DNA of 36,732 nucleotides, from the NCBI GenBank assembly GCA_937916515.1, contig CALFSX010000180.1:1-36732 (forward strand). The letters run 5' to 3'. Both the position numbers and the translations under genes were made by a program. Below are positions 1-8,291 of the stretch, one piece after another (position 1 is the first letter of the stretch; each line of letters opens with the position of its first letter). This DNA comes from an uncultured Planctomycetaceae bacterium. Its GTDB lineage: Bacteria; Planctomycetota; Planctomycetia; Planctomycetales; Planctomycetaceae. The notes beneath the pieces were generated by a model that saw only the letters and a program-made list of their open reading frames with translations, did not search any database and was not told the origin of the DNA.

Positions 1-969
1 AAAACGCAATTCAGATGCCACTTAGACTTTTTCAAATTGTCAAAGAACAATCCGCTGGTCAAAAACTCTTGGGTTCCTGACCGGCGGGCGAGTAGTGTAT
101 CGGCAGAGGGCTTGCCCGTCAATAGTCCGATTCCAATCTCTTTCATTATTATTTAGATCGGCGTTTTCGTCCTCTGAACGGTTTTGGGCCACGATTTGAC
201 CGTCGTAATTCGTCGGTGATTGGCGTTTGGTGATTTGTCGTTGAGGGAGCTGAGCTTTCGTGGTGCTGTTGCGGCCGTTTCTTTCCACCAAGTGTCTACT
301 GTTTCCTCAGCGGTTGAGTGTCAACCGTGTATGCGGTGTCGCGCTGCGTGTTAGTGGCTTAGTGGATCTGCATTGTTTGTGGCCGGAGCTAAATGGTTTC
401 GGGGTTGGCAGTGAGTCAAGTGCCCATACCTCATGTTATTTCACCGGCAGGCCAGTCGTTGGATTTTCCGAAGTTCACAGTATTTGATTGCAGCTTGGTT
501 CATTTTGGGTTCGCGAAGTTACCCCAGTCGTTTGGGTAGCCGTCCCTTTGTCCTGGTGTTTATGCAATCTGTTGCATGGCATCAGCCAAGCGAGTGATGT
601 GACAAGACGCATGAAGGCTATCTTTATTCAGGGATCGTTCAGCCGCGGGAACACCGTCGAGGTTGGTTGTGTGTTGCACAGGAACTGCCTGTGGCGAGGC
701 CGCGATCGTTGCAGTTGCGATGGTGCGAGCATGGCAATGGAAATTGTTCACGGCAATAGCGTCTGTTTGAAGCTCATTTGCGCCGAATGTGTCTGGCTGC
801 ATCGTAGTTCGATTCTTGATTGACCAGCGTTGCGTCACGTTGTTTTCCCGTTTGTTGGTTGTGAAGTGTGTTTCTTCAGGGTGGTGGTTCGGCTGTCCCT
901 GTGGCGGTGTTTTCGCTAGGGTTCGGCTGTTTACTTTCCGATCTGACTCTGACACTACCGACTGCGACG
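1..969. other. left-end region without a supportable gene
   Basis: Open frames on both strands here are short, overlap one another and have low-complexity or implausible composition; none has a convincing ribosome binding site or a recognisable domain. The stretch probably holds the promoter and leader of the large surface-protein gene that follows, but I cannot pick out -35/-10 boxes with any confidence. A tRNA-like patch near 79-136 was examined and rejected. Confidence 0.5.
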
Positions 970-3900
970 ATGTTTTTGGGGCAAATAATCCGAGCGTGGA
1001 TCGGCGGAATGCAAAAACGCCGTCAGCTCAGGCATTTCGTCAGCACAATTCCGTGTGAGATTCTGGATCAACGCTGCCTGTTGACGATTGTCAGCCTGAC
1101 GGCCACGGTTGAAGGTGCGGTCAATGGGCAAGATCAGCATATTGAAATTCACTGGCAGATTTCAGGCACATTGGGTGAATCGAAATATGAGGTCTGGCTT
1201 GATCAGGTGCTGTCCGCCAAGGCACGAAATTCCAAGGTCTATCATCGTTTGGACGTCACTGGCAGCACGCCGGACAGCACGCTAAACATCACACACCGAA
1301 TTGATCAGCAACTTGCTGCGGGAACCTATCGAGTTTGGGTTCGTGGAAGCGATGGGGCAAATCTGTCGCAATGGGCCAGTCACACGTTTGAAGTCGATGA
1401 CGACGGAAATCCAGAGACTCCCATTCAGGAAGTCGCTCCAGAAAGGCCGGAAATAACCGTCATCCGCCAGGGGCAGGGAGCAGCTGGTCAAGCGATCTCA
1501 GAAGGCGGCATCGGCTGGACGGGCAACAGCGTGCTTTACGATGTCTGGCTGGGGAAGCAAGATACAGGTGGGACACTGCGTGCTTACGCTCAAATCAAAA
1601 ACGTACCGCAAAACACGATTGCCTTGCGAGAACTTGCGCTCGCTTCAAGTCGTGTTCGGCGGACAACCTACAGCGATGTCCAGGCCGATAGCGATCTGGC
1701 TCAACTGGAATCTGGCGACTATCAGTTCTTTGTTCGAGGAATCAATGGGGCGATCGACGACGCTGGCAGATGGAAAGGTCAAGGTGACTGGAGTCGCGGA
1801 GAACGCTTTTCGTTTTACCGGGTTGAGGGAACGGATGCGATTCCCGGCAATCTAAACGTGACTGCTGAAACTCGTTTGACGGTCGAATGGGATCCCGTCG
1901 CATACGCAGACGCCTACTTCGTGAGCTTTTGGAAGGGGCCTGATTATTCCAGCAACCCTCCAGTCAACATCAAGGTTAATGGAACCCGGTTTGTTGCCAG
2001 TGGTGGTCGTGTCGAAGCTGGCGGACAAACAATTGGCGTCAATCCTGGTGACGAATTCTTTATTCGGGTGCGCGCTATCGGCAGTGAAGGCATGCTGGAA
2101 GGTTTGCGAGCGGGAAACTTTGCTTCAGCGACAGTTGCTATACCTGCTTCCGTTTCTGCGTCTGAAATTGGGACTCCCGATATCAAAGGGCCAGCCGCTG
2201 AGACCGCGAATTCAATGCCGATCCTGCGTTGGAATCACGCAGTGCATGCAGATTCCTATGACGTTTGGTTTACATCGCTGCAGACTCGCCGGCGCATGTT
2301 TCTGGCGAACGGCATTACAGACAACGTCTTGCATCTTCGCCCGCAGGTGCTGCTGCAGATGTCCGATTTGCCGTCCGAACTAACCAGTGAGTTCAAGGCC
2401 GACGGCGACCTTGCCGATGGGCGCTATCGCTTCTGGGTGCGTGGCCGAAATTCTGTTGCTTCGGTCGGCGGCACGTGGAGCACGTCGTACGACTTCACGG
2501 TCGATTCGACTGGACTGACCAACATCTCGCTGCTGGATGATTCCAACCCGGCAGCTCAGCCGTTGCTGTCTCCCAGGCTCATCGAACGCTATGTCGAAAA
2601 CAGACAGCAAAACATTTTGATCGCCAATGGACTGGGCGAATCCTTTGGAGCATCTGTTCTTGCTCGCTACATCCCCGATGATTCACAGGGGCTCGTCCGT
2701 CCCGTCGTTAACGATTCGGCGACGGGGATCGCTCAATTGCGTTATCCCGATCTTTCGGTCGGCAACAACGTGACAGACATGGCGTTTCTTGACGACGAAC
2801 ATTTGATCGTGCTTAGCAGAGGCTCCAGTGATGTTCGAGTGATCGATCTGGCGAACTGGCAAGTGATCTCCGAATTCGCTTTGATGCCGGGTGCAGGTGG
2901 CAGAGCTCCCGATGTGATGGATCTGGAAGTGCTGTCCAACGGGCAAATTATGATCGTATCCAACCGCAGTGATCGCCTGCGGTTGCTGGATGTCGACAGC
3001 AATTATCAGCTGACGGAAGTTGACGTTCCGGAATCAACGCCAGATGATCAGGGATTCCAATTGCCCCATGGAAGAGCCGTTCAGCTATCAGCGGTACCTC
3101 GCAGCGACGGAACGTATTCCGTGTTTCTGGCGACGCCCACTGTGCAGGGCATTGTGACGGCAATTTACGATCCAACGACACTGAAGTTGACTCCGGCAGT
3201 AAATGAGGATGGCACTGAACGGTCTGTCATCAGTCGCAGCACTTTTGCAACTCCCCACCTGGGCGGACGCACGGCTCAAATCGCCACGGGCAGCGGAGCC
3301 CTGCAGACGTTCTATCTGTCGACGGACCGAAATGGCTTTCTGACATGGGTTAATGTGGACACGTTAGCGTTTGGTTTTATCGACCTTGTTCAACATATTG
3401 ATTTCGCGTCTCGCGATCCATTGTCAGAAGATTACAAGAATCCGGACGATGCTCATGTCGACCCAAGTCGAATCATACAAATCGACGCGAATACGATTGT
3501 TGTGCTCAATAATCGAGCGTTTAGCGTGATTTTGGGGCTGGAAACAGATGGCGAAAACGCACTTCGGGTGCGAAGCGCGTCAACGTTTGACAACGGCTAT
3601 GGAGCTGCCGTTTTCTCGCTGCCATCCGGAGCCAAAATCTATTCCTCAGCCGGCAGCGCAAACGGGCCTCAGATTGGCCCAGACAATGTGATTGTCGCAG
3701 AACTAAATCTCGACTCATCCTTCAACACGTGGTCGGCTGGAGAGCTGACGGGCTTCGTGTTGGCAGATCCTGTAAAACGCGCCAGCGTTGTCGGCAGCGA
3801 CAGCATTATACTGGAATTCCACGCGGGACGAACGTCAACCGTGTCTGCGGTTGATACTGAGTTCAACAACACGAAGTCTGCACTACAGCTGTTCACTGCT

Positions 3901-4437
3901 GAAGGAACGGCCTACGCAGATCGAGGCAGCCCTGCTGCGACTTACTTTGATCCAGCCAGCGGTAAGTTGTTTCTAATAGCTCATCTTGCATTGTCCGGTG
4001 GCATCGGCGCAGCGGACGAACATTATCTGGGCGTCGTTGATGTCTCCCTCGCTGATGCCCCGGTGCTGCATTCAGTTTATTTGATGCCGCCTGATTTGAG
4101 GTGGTACTTTGTGGAATTCACGGCTGACAGAATTGCCGTTCTGGACCGCCTGGGTTCCGAAGTTGTTACGCTGTCAAACTGGATGTCGCCGGACACTGCG
4201 ATTCTGCGTACCGTTAACTTCGCAGATCGGCTTCCACGAACCTATGGCGAAATTCATTCGGGCCGCATCCGAACTCTGGCGGACGGCACAAACGTCGTCC
4301 TGCACGACACGGCTCCGCATAGAGTCTTTGCCGTGTATGAACCTCAGGAACTCAACTCAGCATCTTCCGTCGCAACCGTGCATACCAATACTGCCGGCCA
4401 GTGGATTTATGACGCTCACGTGTTTGACGAAGATTGA
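970..4437 (+). CDS. giant secreted surface protein with fibronectin-like repeats and a propeller-like region, ending at an in-frame TGA
   Basis: The open frame begins further up (868), but ATG 970 (MFLGQIIRAW...) or ATG 1009 is a more natural start; neither has a clear ribosome binding site. About 30 residues in is the motif EILDQRCLLT, a variant of the LEPRxLL-type N-terminal signal common on very large planctomycete exported proteins. Residues ~35-530 contain about four beta-sandwich repeats with recurring phrases such as YEVWL/YDVWF, YRVWVRG/YRFWVRG and a closing W (fibronectin III-like). From ~residue 560 the sequence resembles a beta-propeller, with repeated units such as HLIVLSRGSSDVRVIDL and IMIVSNRSDRLRLLDVD. 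No catalytic site is recognised; a structural or adhesive role at the cell surface is inferred. The frame stops at TGA 4435-4437, yet the same frame continues to 4710 with coherent propeller-like sequence, so the protein is probably about 90 residues short of its ancestral length. Confidence 0.8.
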   Translation: MFLGQIIRAWIGGMQKRRQLRHFVSTIPCEILDQRCLLTIVSLTATVEGAVNGQDQHIEIHWQISGTLGESKYEVWLDQVLSAKARNSKVYHRLDVTGSTPDSTLNITHRIDQQLAAGTYRVWVRGSDGANLSQWASHTFEVDDDGNPETPIQEVAPERPEITVIRQGQGAAGQAISEGGIGWTGNSVLYDVWLGKQDTGGTLRAYAQIKNVPQNTIALRELALASSRVRRTTYSDVQADSDLAQLESGDYQFFVRGINGAIDDAGRWKGQGDWSRGERFSFYRVEGTDAIPGNLNVTAETRLTVEWDPVAYADAYFVSFWKGPDYSSNPPVNIKVNGTRFVASGGRVEAGGQTIGVNPGDEFFIRVRAIGSEGMLEGLRAGNFASATVAIPASVSASEIGTPDIKGPAAETANSMPILRWNHAVHADSYDVWFTSLQTRRRMFLANGITDNVLHLRPQVLLQMSDLPSELTSEFKADGDLADGRYRFWVRGRNSVASVGGTWSTSYDFTVDSTGLTNISLLDDSNPAAQPLLSPRLIERYVENRQQNILIANGLGESFGASVLARYIPDDSQGLVRPVVNDSATGIAQLRYPDLSVGNNVTDMAFLDDEHLIVLSRGSSDVRVIDLANWQVISEFALMPGAGGRAPDVMDLEVLSNGQIMIVSNRSDRLRLLDVDSNYQLTEVDVPESTPDDQGFQLPHGRAVQLSAVPRSDGTYSVFLATPTVQGIVTAIYDPTTLKLTPAVNEDGTERSVISRSTFATPHLGGRTAQIATGSGALQTFYLSTDRNGFLTWVNVDTLAFGFIDLVQHIDFASRDPLSEDYKNPDDAHVDPSRIIQIDANTIVVLNNRAFSVILGLETDGENALRVRSASTFDNGYGAAVFSLPSGAKIYSSAGSANGPQIGPDNVIVAELNLDSSFNTWSAGELTGFVLADPVKRASVVGSDSIILEFHAGRTSTVSAVDTEFNNTKSALQLFTAEGTAYADRGSPAATYFDPASGKLFLIAHLALSGGIGAADEHYLGVVDVSLADAPVLHSVYLMPPDLRWYFVEFTADRIAVLDRLGSEVVTLSNWMSPDTAILRTVNFADRLPRTYGEIHSGRIRTLADGTNVVLHDTAPHRVFAVYEPQELNSASSVATVHTNTAGQWIYDAHVFDED

Positions 4438-4710
4438 GTCATCGCGGTTACGGGGGATGCGAAAGTGCTGATTCTGAACATCCGCACGGGCGTCTTTGAA
4501 ACGATTCAGCAACTGGACGACTTGGCGAATGCAGACCTTGACCTGTTCGGCGTGCGGGAGACCGCGTTTCGCGATGGAGTACTATCGGTGGCGAGCCCCG
4601 GAAACGGAGTGGTGGCAGAATTTCTGATTCAGCCGTATGAAAATGGCGTCGGATTCGATGTCGAATTGACCAGCATCGTCAACGCCCGAATGTTGTTTCC
4701 ACATTACTAA
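4438..4710 (+). pseudogene. C-terminal continuation of the surface-protein gene beyond an in-frame TGA
   Basis: These 90 codons are in exactly the same frame as the preceding gene and start right after its TGA. They read VIAVTGDAKVLILNIRTGVF and onward, ending at a TAA after FPHY. The phrase KVLILNIRTG matches the propeller-like style of the upstream protein, and the junction (YDAHVFDED, stop, VIAVTGDAKV) reads smoothly if the TGA is replaced by a sense codon such as TGG or CGA. A GTG at 4465 could start a short independent product, but no good ribosome binding site precedes it. The likeliest reading is a nonsense mutation or a base-call error; recoding is less likely. Confidence 0.65.
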
Positions 4711-4844
4711 CAGCTTCCGGTCAGTGGGTAATTGAAGCCAATCGAGTGCGGCATTTTCCAAAACCAAACGCACGCGACACTCACCGCAATTGATCAGTAT
4801 TTCAGATTGATCGAAAAGCGGCCTCCACTTTGACTTCAATCCTC

Positions 4845-5326
4845 TCAATAAATGACCTGCTGGCCATCTGGAAAATCGCCCTTCCAGCCACACGGAAACC
4901 TTCCAGTGCAGTACCAATACGCTTGGCTTGCGAAGAATCCTGGTGGATAGACATCAGAGTACTCAGCCTCGATGCAAGCATGCAATATGTCACAATTAAC
5001 CGATTGAACAAATGAACGCGGCACGTCGTTTTCCGCTACTACCGCTTTGCATTTTTCTTCCACAAATTCCTCGACAATTGGCTTAAGTTCATCAATCACT
5101 GAATTCCATTTTTTAAATCGTTCCTTAGAACGCACCACCAATTGCTCACAATACCGATTGGCAGCCTCATGCAGTAATTCTTCCCAGTCCTGCGATAGGC
5201 AGTGCTCCAGGATGCAACCAAGATAGCGGTTTCTGACTCTTTGTGGCCGTTATCTGGCTTCCCAACATTAGTGAACCAAACTGGTTCTTGTAGTTGTGCT
5301 AATGTTGCTTTAGTAACTACTTGCAT
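4845..5326 (-). pseudogene. small protein of unknown family, broken by a one-base frameshift
   Basis: Reading leftwards from ATG 5326, with GGAG eight bases upstream at 5335-5338, the first frame gives MQVVTKATLAQLQEPVWFTN and continues to ...KESETAIL. After about 35 codons the sensible reading moves to the next frame: GCILEHCLSQDWEELLHEAA, and on through VVRSKERFKKWNSVIDEL to ...DGQQVIY and a stop at 4845. The switch lies near 5223-5230, where the reverse strand reads TTGGTTGC; one extra G there would join the frames into a protein of about 160 residues. It looks like a small acidic, soluble, mostly helical protein with an aromatic C-terminus. I do not recognise the family. A sequencing error or recent decay would both explain the break. 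Confidence 0.55.
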
Positions 5327-5334
5327 ACCCCTTG

Positions 5335-5338
5335 CTCC
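5335..5338 (-). promoter_or_regulatory. ribosome binding site of the frameshifted small gene
   Basis: On the reverse strand GGAG lies eight bases before ATG 5326. It supports 5326 as the original start and shows that the 5' half of the broken gene was a real gene rather than a chance open frame. Confidence 0.45.
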
Positions 5339-5476
5339 AATCCCAGGACAGAAAACTTAATTATCCCGGGTTTCTCTGCGATATGGAACCCGCACGACTT
5401 TATCGCTTGGAGTAAGTCCGAGTAAAGCACGCTTAGCCTGGGGGCATGGCACCGGGTTTGTTCAAAACGTTAATTG

Positions 5477-6550
5477 CTAATTGTCGGTCTTCAGTAATTC
5501 TGCCATGGCCCAGCCCAGTGCGTTGCCGACTTCCATATAGGTTTCTGCGTTGTGATTGTAGTGATAGCCCTGCCCGCTGGGAGAAACCGATTTGTCTCGC
5601 CAAAACGGCCTGGCGTCAATTGCCTTGACGTTGCCCTGAAACTCGGGGTACATGCCGGTGTCGCCACTGACAGCCAGTTGTGCGTTGGCGATGGTGAGGC
5701 CGTGGCCTTTCAGTTCGTTGCCTTCAAACGCAATTGTTGCCAGCACAAATTTTGCTTCAGGCGCGGCGAAATCTTTTCTTAGCGTTTTGATGAAGTGGAC
5801 AAGGTTCTGTTCGTAGCGGCTGGCGTGCGCCGCGGTCTGATCTTTGTGTCCCTGCCAGAAAACAAATCCCGTGACTTCATAGCCCTGCCCTTTGTAACCG
5901 GGATAGTACTTGTCGAGATTCTTCAGCACAGCTTTGGCGTGTGCTGTGTCGGCGTCATACTGTCGACCGGCATACCAGTTGACTGTTTTTTTCGGTTCGC
6001 CTTCCACCCATGAATCGGGATTGTCTTTGTAGCCAGCGTATGTTTTGCCATCGAAGGTGTATCGTTCGCTGCCCGGTGGAAGCAGGTCCCAGCCTAGGCT
6101 GCGATTGCCAATACAGGCTTTCAGAATCAGCACGGGTTCTTCATGGATGTGCCCCATGATGTGGCCAAAGCCAATCTCAGGCCCGAAGTTGCCGTTCACC
6201 TTCAGCCACTGATTTTTCAGATCCGCGAACTCGTCCATGTTGTCGAAAGGCACTCCGCGTTTGTCCATCACGTGTACAAATCTAACGTCCTGCCGTTCCG
6301 TCCATGCACCAGCGTCATCAACCAGATGCGGATATTTGTGCTTCTGTTGAATCATGAATTCCAGTGTTCCTGGTTGATCCGCAGGACTGGGACGACCAAA
6401 GCCCAGCATGTTGGATTGCCCCAACAGGATAAACACTTTCACAGGTTTGTCCTGAGACGCCGGTTTGCCATCCGGGTCTGGCAGTTCTTGTGCAACAGAC
6501 GTGGATGCGAATGCCGTCAGCAGAATCAGAAGAGAGTGTTTTTTGAACAT
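5477..6550 (-). CDS. secreted sialate O-acetylesterase-family (SASA) esterase
   Basis: A 357-residue protein with an N-terminal signal peptide (MFKKHSLLILLTAFASTSVA) and the SASA/carbohydrate-esterase signature VFILLGQSNMLGFG, in which Ser46 is the expected nucleophile. Near residue 330 the phrase YHYNHNAETYMEVG supplies the catalytic His in a position usual for the family. The internal segments NFGPEIGFGHIM and GFVFWQGHKD are also typical SASA features (the oxyanion-hole Gly and the WxQGxxD block). Members remove acetyl or other acyl groups from sugars; export fits use on environmental polysaccharides. It stands alone between the broken small gene and the PNPOx-like gene, 211 bases downstream of the latter on the same strand. 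Length matches planctomycete homologues. The substrate cannot be told from sequence. Confidence 0.9.
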   Translation of the reverse strand: MFKKHSLLILLTAFASTSVAQELPDPDGKPASQDKPVKVFILLGQSNMLGFGRPSPADQPGTLEFMIQQKHKYPHLVDDAGAWTERQDVRFVHVMDKRGVPFDNMDEFADLKNQWLKVNGNFGPEIGFGHIMGHIHEEPVLILKACIGNRSLGWDLLPPGSERYTFDGKTYAGYKDNPDSWVEGEPKKTVNWYAGRQYDADTAHAKAVLKNLDKYYPGYKGQGYEVTGFVFWQGHKDQTAAHASRYEQNLVHFIKTLRKDFAAPEAKFVLATIAFEGNELKGHGLTIANAQLAVSGDTGMYPEFQGNVKAIDARPFWRDKSVSPSGQGYHYNHNAETYMEVGNALGWAMAELLKTDN

Positions 6551-6761
6551 GTTGTTTCTTTCAAAGTGTCGAGCGGCACCTGGATATTAAGAACTACATA
6601 TTCGCGTCCCCAACGTTCGAATACAAACGTCCGAGGGCAATTGGGGCGTTTCTGGTGCGGTCACGGATTGTGGTCGATCGGAGATTGTTGAATATGTTTG
6701 GCCGGGGCTCGGCTGGGTGTGGTACCAATTGCAATGTGAAATGTTTGTGAGTCGAGTAAAA

Positions 6762-7403
6762 CTACGGGGCCAGCCACTCCATTGTTGTGTCGCCCGATGT
6801 TGGTGTTTGAAATCGAGCTTTTAAATTGCCTTCTCGGCGAAGCAGCAGCCATTCCATGGATTGGATTTTGCACGATATGACGGCAAAGTTTGCCCTGCCG
6901 AGTTGCAGTTCGTCACGCTCGGGGATGCGGCCGATGACACTGGCTGGTAGGTTGGATTCAGGCAGGTTACATACGGTTCCAGGAGCATGCGGTGCCAGAT
7001 AGCCTCTGAGGCTGGATTCTGGTTCACTGTTCCAAAAACGGTCGGCTGTTGTGTCGTTTGTGTGAATGACGGCTTTTCCGCTCAGCTGCAGTTGAACCAT
7101 GGCAGCGGCGTCGTAAAACAGCCACGAAACCTGTGGCTGGCTTTGAATGCTGGTGATTTTGGCAGACCGAAGATCCGTATGCACGTAGATAGTTTCGTGC
7201 TGAACATCGACATGACGCAGCACGACAACTCGCTGTCGGCAGCCGTCCATGTCTGACGTAGCCAACACAGGCAGTCGCCAGCCGGAATCTCGCTGAATCA
7301 CCGCGGCGGTCAGGTTTTCCCAGCATTGCGTGTGGATAGCAGGCAGCGATGTCAGGTCGCTGAACGAGTGCGAACCGGATGCGGCGGGTTCAATGTTGCT
7401 CAT
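6762..7403 (-). CDS. pyridoxamine 5'-phosphate oxidase-like FMN-binding protein
   Basis: A 213-residue soluble protein with the split-barrel flavoprotein pattern. RLPVLATSDMDGCRQRVVVL is followed by IYVHTDLRSAKITSIQSQPQVSWLFYD (the block HTDxRSxKxxxxxxxP binds FMN in PNPOx relatives), then VQLQLSGKAVIH, and a C-terminal EWLLLRREGNLKARF. This resembles the Alr4036/pyridox_oxase_2 branch rather than true PdxH, so vitamin B6 synthesis should not be assumed. It starts at ATG 7403 and lies 146 bases downstream of the HD-domain gene on the same strand. A copy of a hairpin-forming repeat sits in that gap, just before the start codon. Confidence 0.85.
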   Translation of the reverse strand: MSNIEPAASGSHSFSDLTSLPAIHTQCWENLTAAVIQRDSGWRLPVLATSDMDGCRQRVVVLRHVDVQHETIYVHTDLRSAKITSIQSQPQVSWLFYDAAAMVQLQLSGKAVIHTNDTTADRFWNSEPESSLRGYLAPHAPGTVCNLPESNLPASVIGRIPERDELQLGRANFAVISCKIQSMEWLLLRREGNLKARFQTPTSGDTTMEWLAP

Positions 7404-7412
7404 GTTTTGTTT

Positions 7413-7447
7413 CTTGCAAGGGTTTGGCCCTTGCCCCAGTGGCGTGG
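7413..7447 (-). repeat. dispersed 31-nt repeat, copy A, with hairpin
   Basis: On the reverse strand positions 7447 to 7417 match positions 34927 to 34957 of the forward strand at 27 of 31 bases. The core is CAAGGG, a five-base loop, then CCCTTG; here the stem extends to seven pairs (7416-7422 with 7428-7434). It sits in the leader of the PNPOx-like gene. There is no U-rich tail on either strand, so it does not look like a simple intrinsic terminator. Confidence 0.65.
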
Positions 7448-7549
7448 TGTGCGGGAATATGTGGGGAGTCTGAATCGCCGAGTCGCGACGTTGTCGCTGT
7501 GAAAACCGGGACTAACGCCCAAAGGGCTGATGAATTTGGTGCTGTTCAA

Positions 7550-8257
7550 CTAGTCTGTTTGCGAAAGATCCTTGATGGTTTGGATGACCGCGTGAAGTTC
7601 GGCGACTTGTCGTCCGGGCAAGCGACCTTCAAGATCGCAGGCGGCTAAAAGTCTTAGTTCTTCGTTGTCTTCGTGTTGGTCAAGTCGTCTGCGAGCACGC
7701 GCGCCAATGGTGCCGTCTGCGATGCGATGTTGGGTGGGCAGATTTTCGACCAGCCACAAAGTTCGTTCTGAAACAATGTCCTGAATCGCCGTGCTGGTCG
7801 CTCGAACGGCATCCTGAGGATCGATGCCGTAGCCAACGTCGTGCAGCAACGCGGCGATGATGAAATCTTCATCCCACGGTCGAGCATCGTTGGCCAGGTG
7901 AAAAACCTGCAGGCTATGGTAAAGCAGATCGCCTTCGGGGTGTTCGCGTCGATTTAAGCGAACTTTGTCCATGGGAGCCAGCAGAGCATAATACTGATCG
8001 AAGCGGCTTTCCATGGGCTCGACGTTTTCGGAGTCTGCACTTGATGGCGTGCCAACCGTGGCCGCTGATGTCGCTTCAATCTGTTGCAGCGACAGGCGGA
8101 TTTCCAGATCTGTGGGCAGAAATTCTGTGTCGAGATAGCTGCTTGTGATTTTGCGAGCAGCTCTCCAACGTGCGGTTGTGAAGTTCGTTTCTCTGCGAGA
8201 ATGCAGCAGTTGAGCGGCTTCGAAGCAGATTTTTCGTCGCAGTTTTTCGTGATCCAT
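7550..8257 (-). CDS. HD-domain metal-dependent phosphohydrolase-like protein
   Basis: The open frame extends upstream to 8431, but that would overlap the preceding gene. ATG 8257 (MDHEKLRRKI) lies 34 bases after its stop and gives a plausible 235-residue soluble protein. HD-superfamily residues are visible: His114 and His120 in LLYHSLQVFHLANDARPW, the His139-Asp140 pair in IIAALLHDVGYGID, and a later Asp in LAACDLEGR. These would bind a divalent metal. The N-terminal ~80 residues are variable. Substrate is unknown; relatives act on nucleotides or other phosphate esters, and many have no assigned role. The gene is probably co-transcribed with the DUF1549/DUF1553 gene upstream. Confidence 0.8.
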   Translation of the reverse strand: MDHEKLRRKICFEAAQLLHSRRETNFTTARWRAARKITSSYLDTEFLPTDLEIRLSLQQIEATSAATVGTPSSADSENVEPMESRFDQYYALLAPMDKVRLNRREHPEGDLLYHSLQVFHLANDARPWDEDFIIAALLHDVGYGIDPQDAVRATSTAIQDIVSERTLWLVENLPTQHRIADGTIGARARRRLDQHEDNEELRLLAACDLEGRLPGRQVAELHAVIQTIKDLSQTD

Positions 8258-8291
8258 GATGTCGGCCTGTCGAAATGTATCGGCCGCGAAA

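Noticed and set aside
79-136. tRNA-like patch (D-arm-like and T-loop-like pieces around GGCGGGCGAG ... CCGATTCC)
   Set aside because: The acceptor stem has no complementary 3' half, the anticodon arm does not pair, and the T-loop lacks the usual TTC.
40-823. Several short open frames on both strands (40-291 minus, 260-487 plus, 488-823 plus)
   Set aside because: No ribosome binding sites, no recognisable domains, mutual overlap and implausible composition.
4435-4465. Selenocysteine recoding of the in-frame TGA
   Set aside because: Only a four-pair stem (TCGC 4442-4445 with GCGA 4459-4462) with a large loop follows the TGA; no selenocysteine genes are in the window, and the position is in a propeller-like surface protein.
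5396-5460. Short similarity to the GGCACCGG stretch at 27411-27420
   Set aside because: Shared string is too short to call a repeat.
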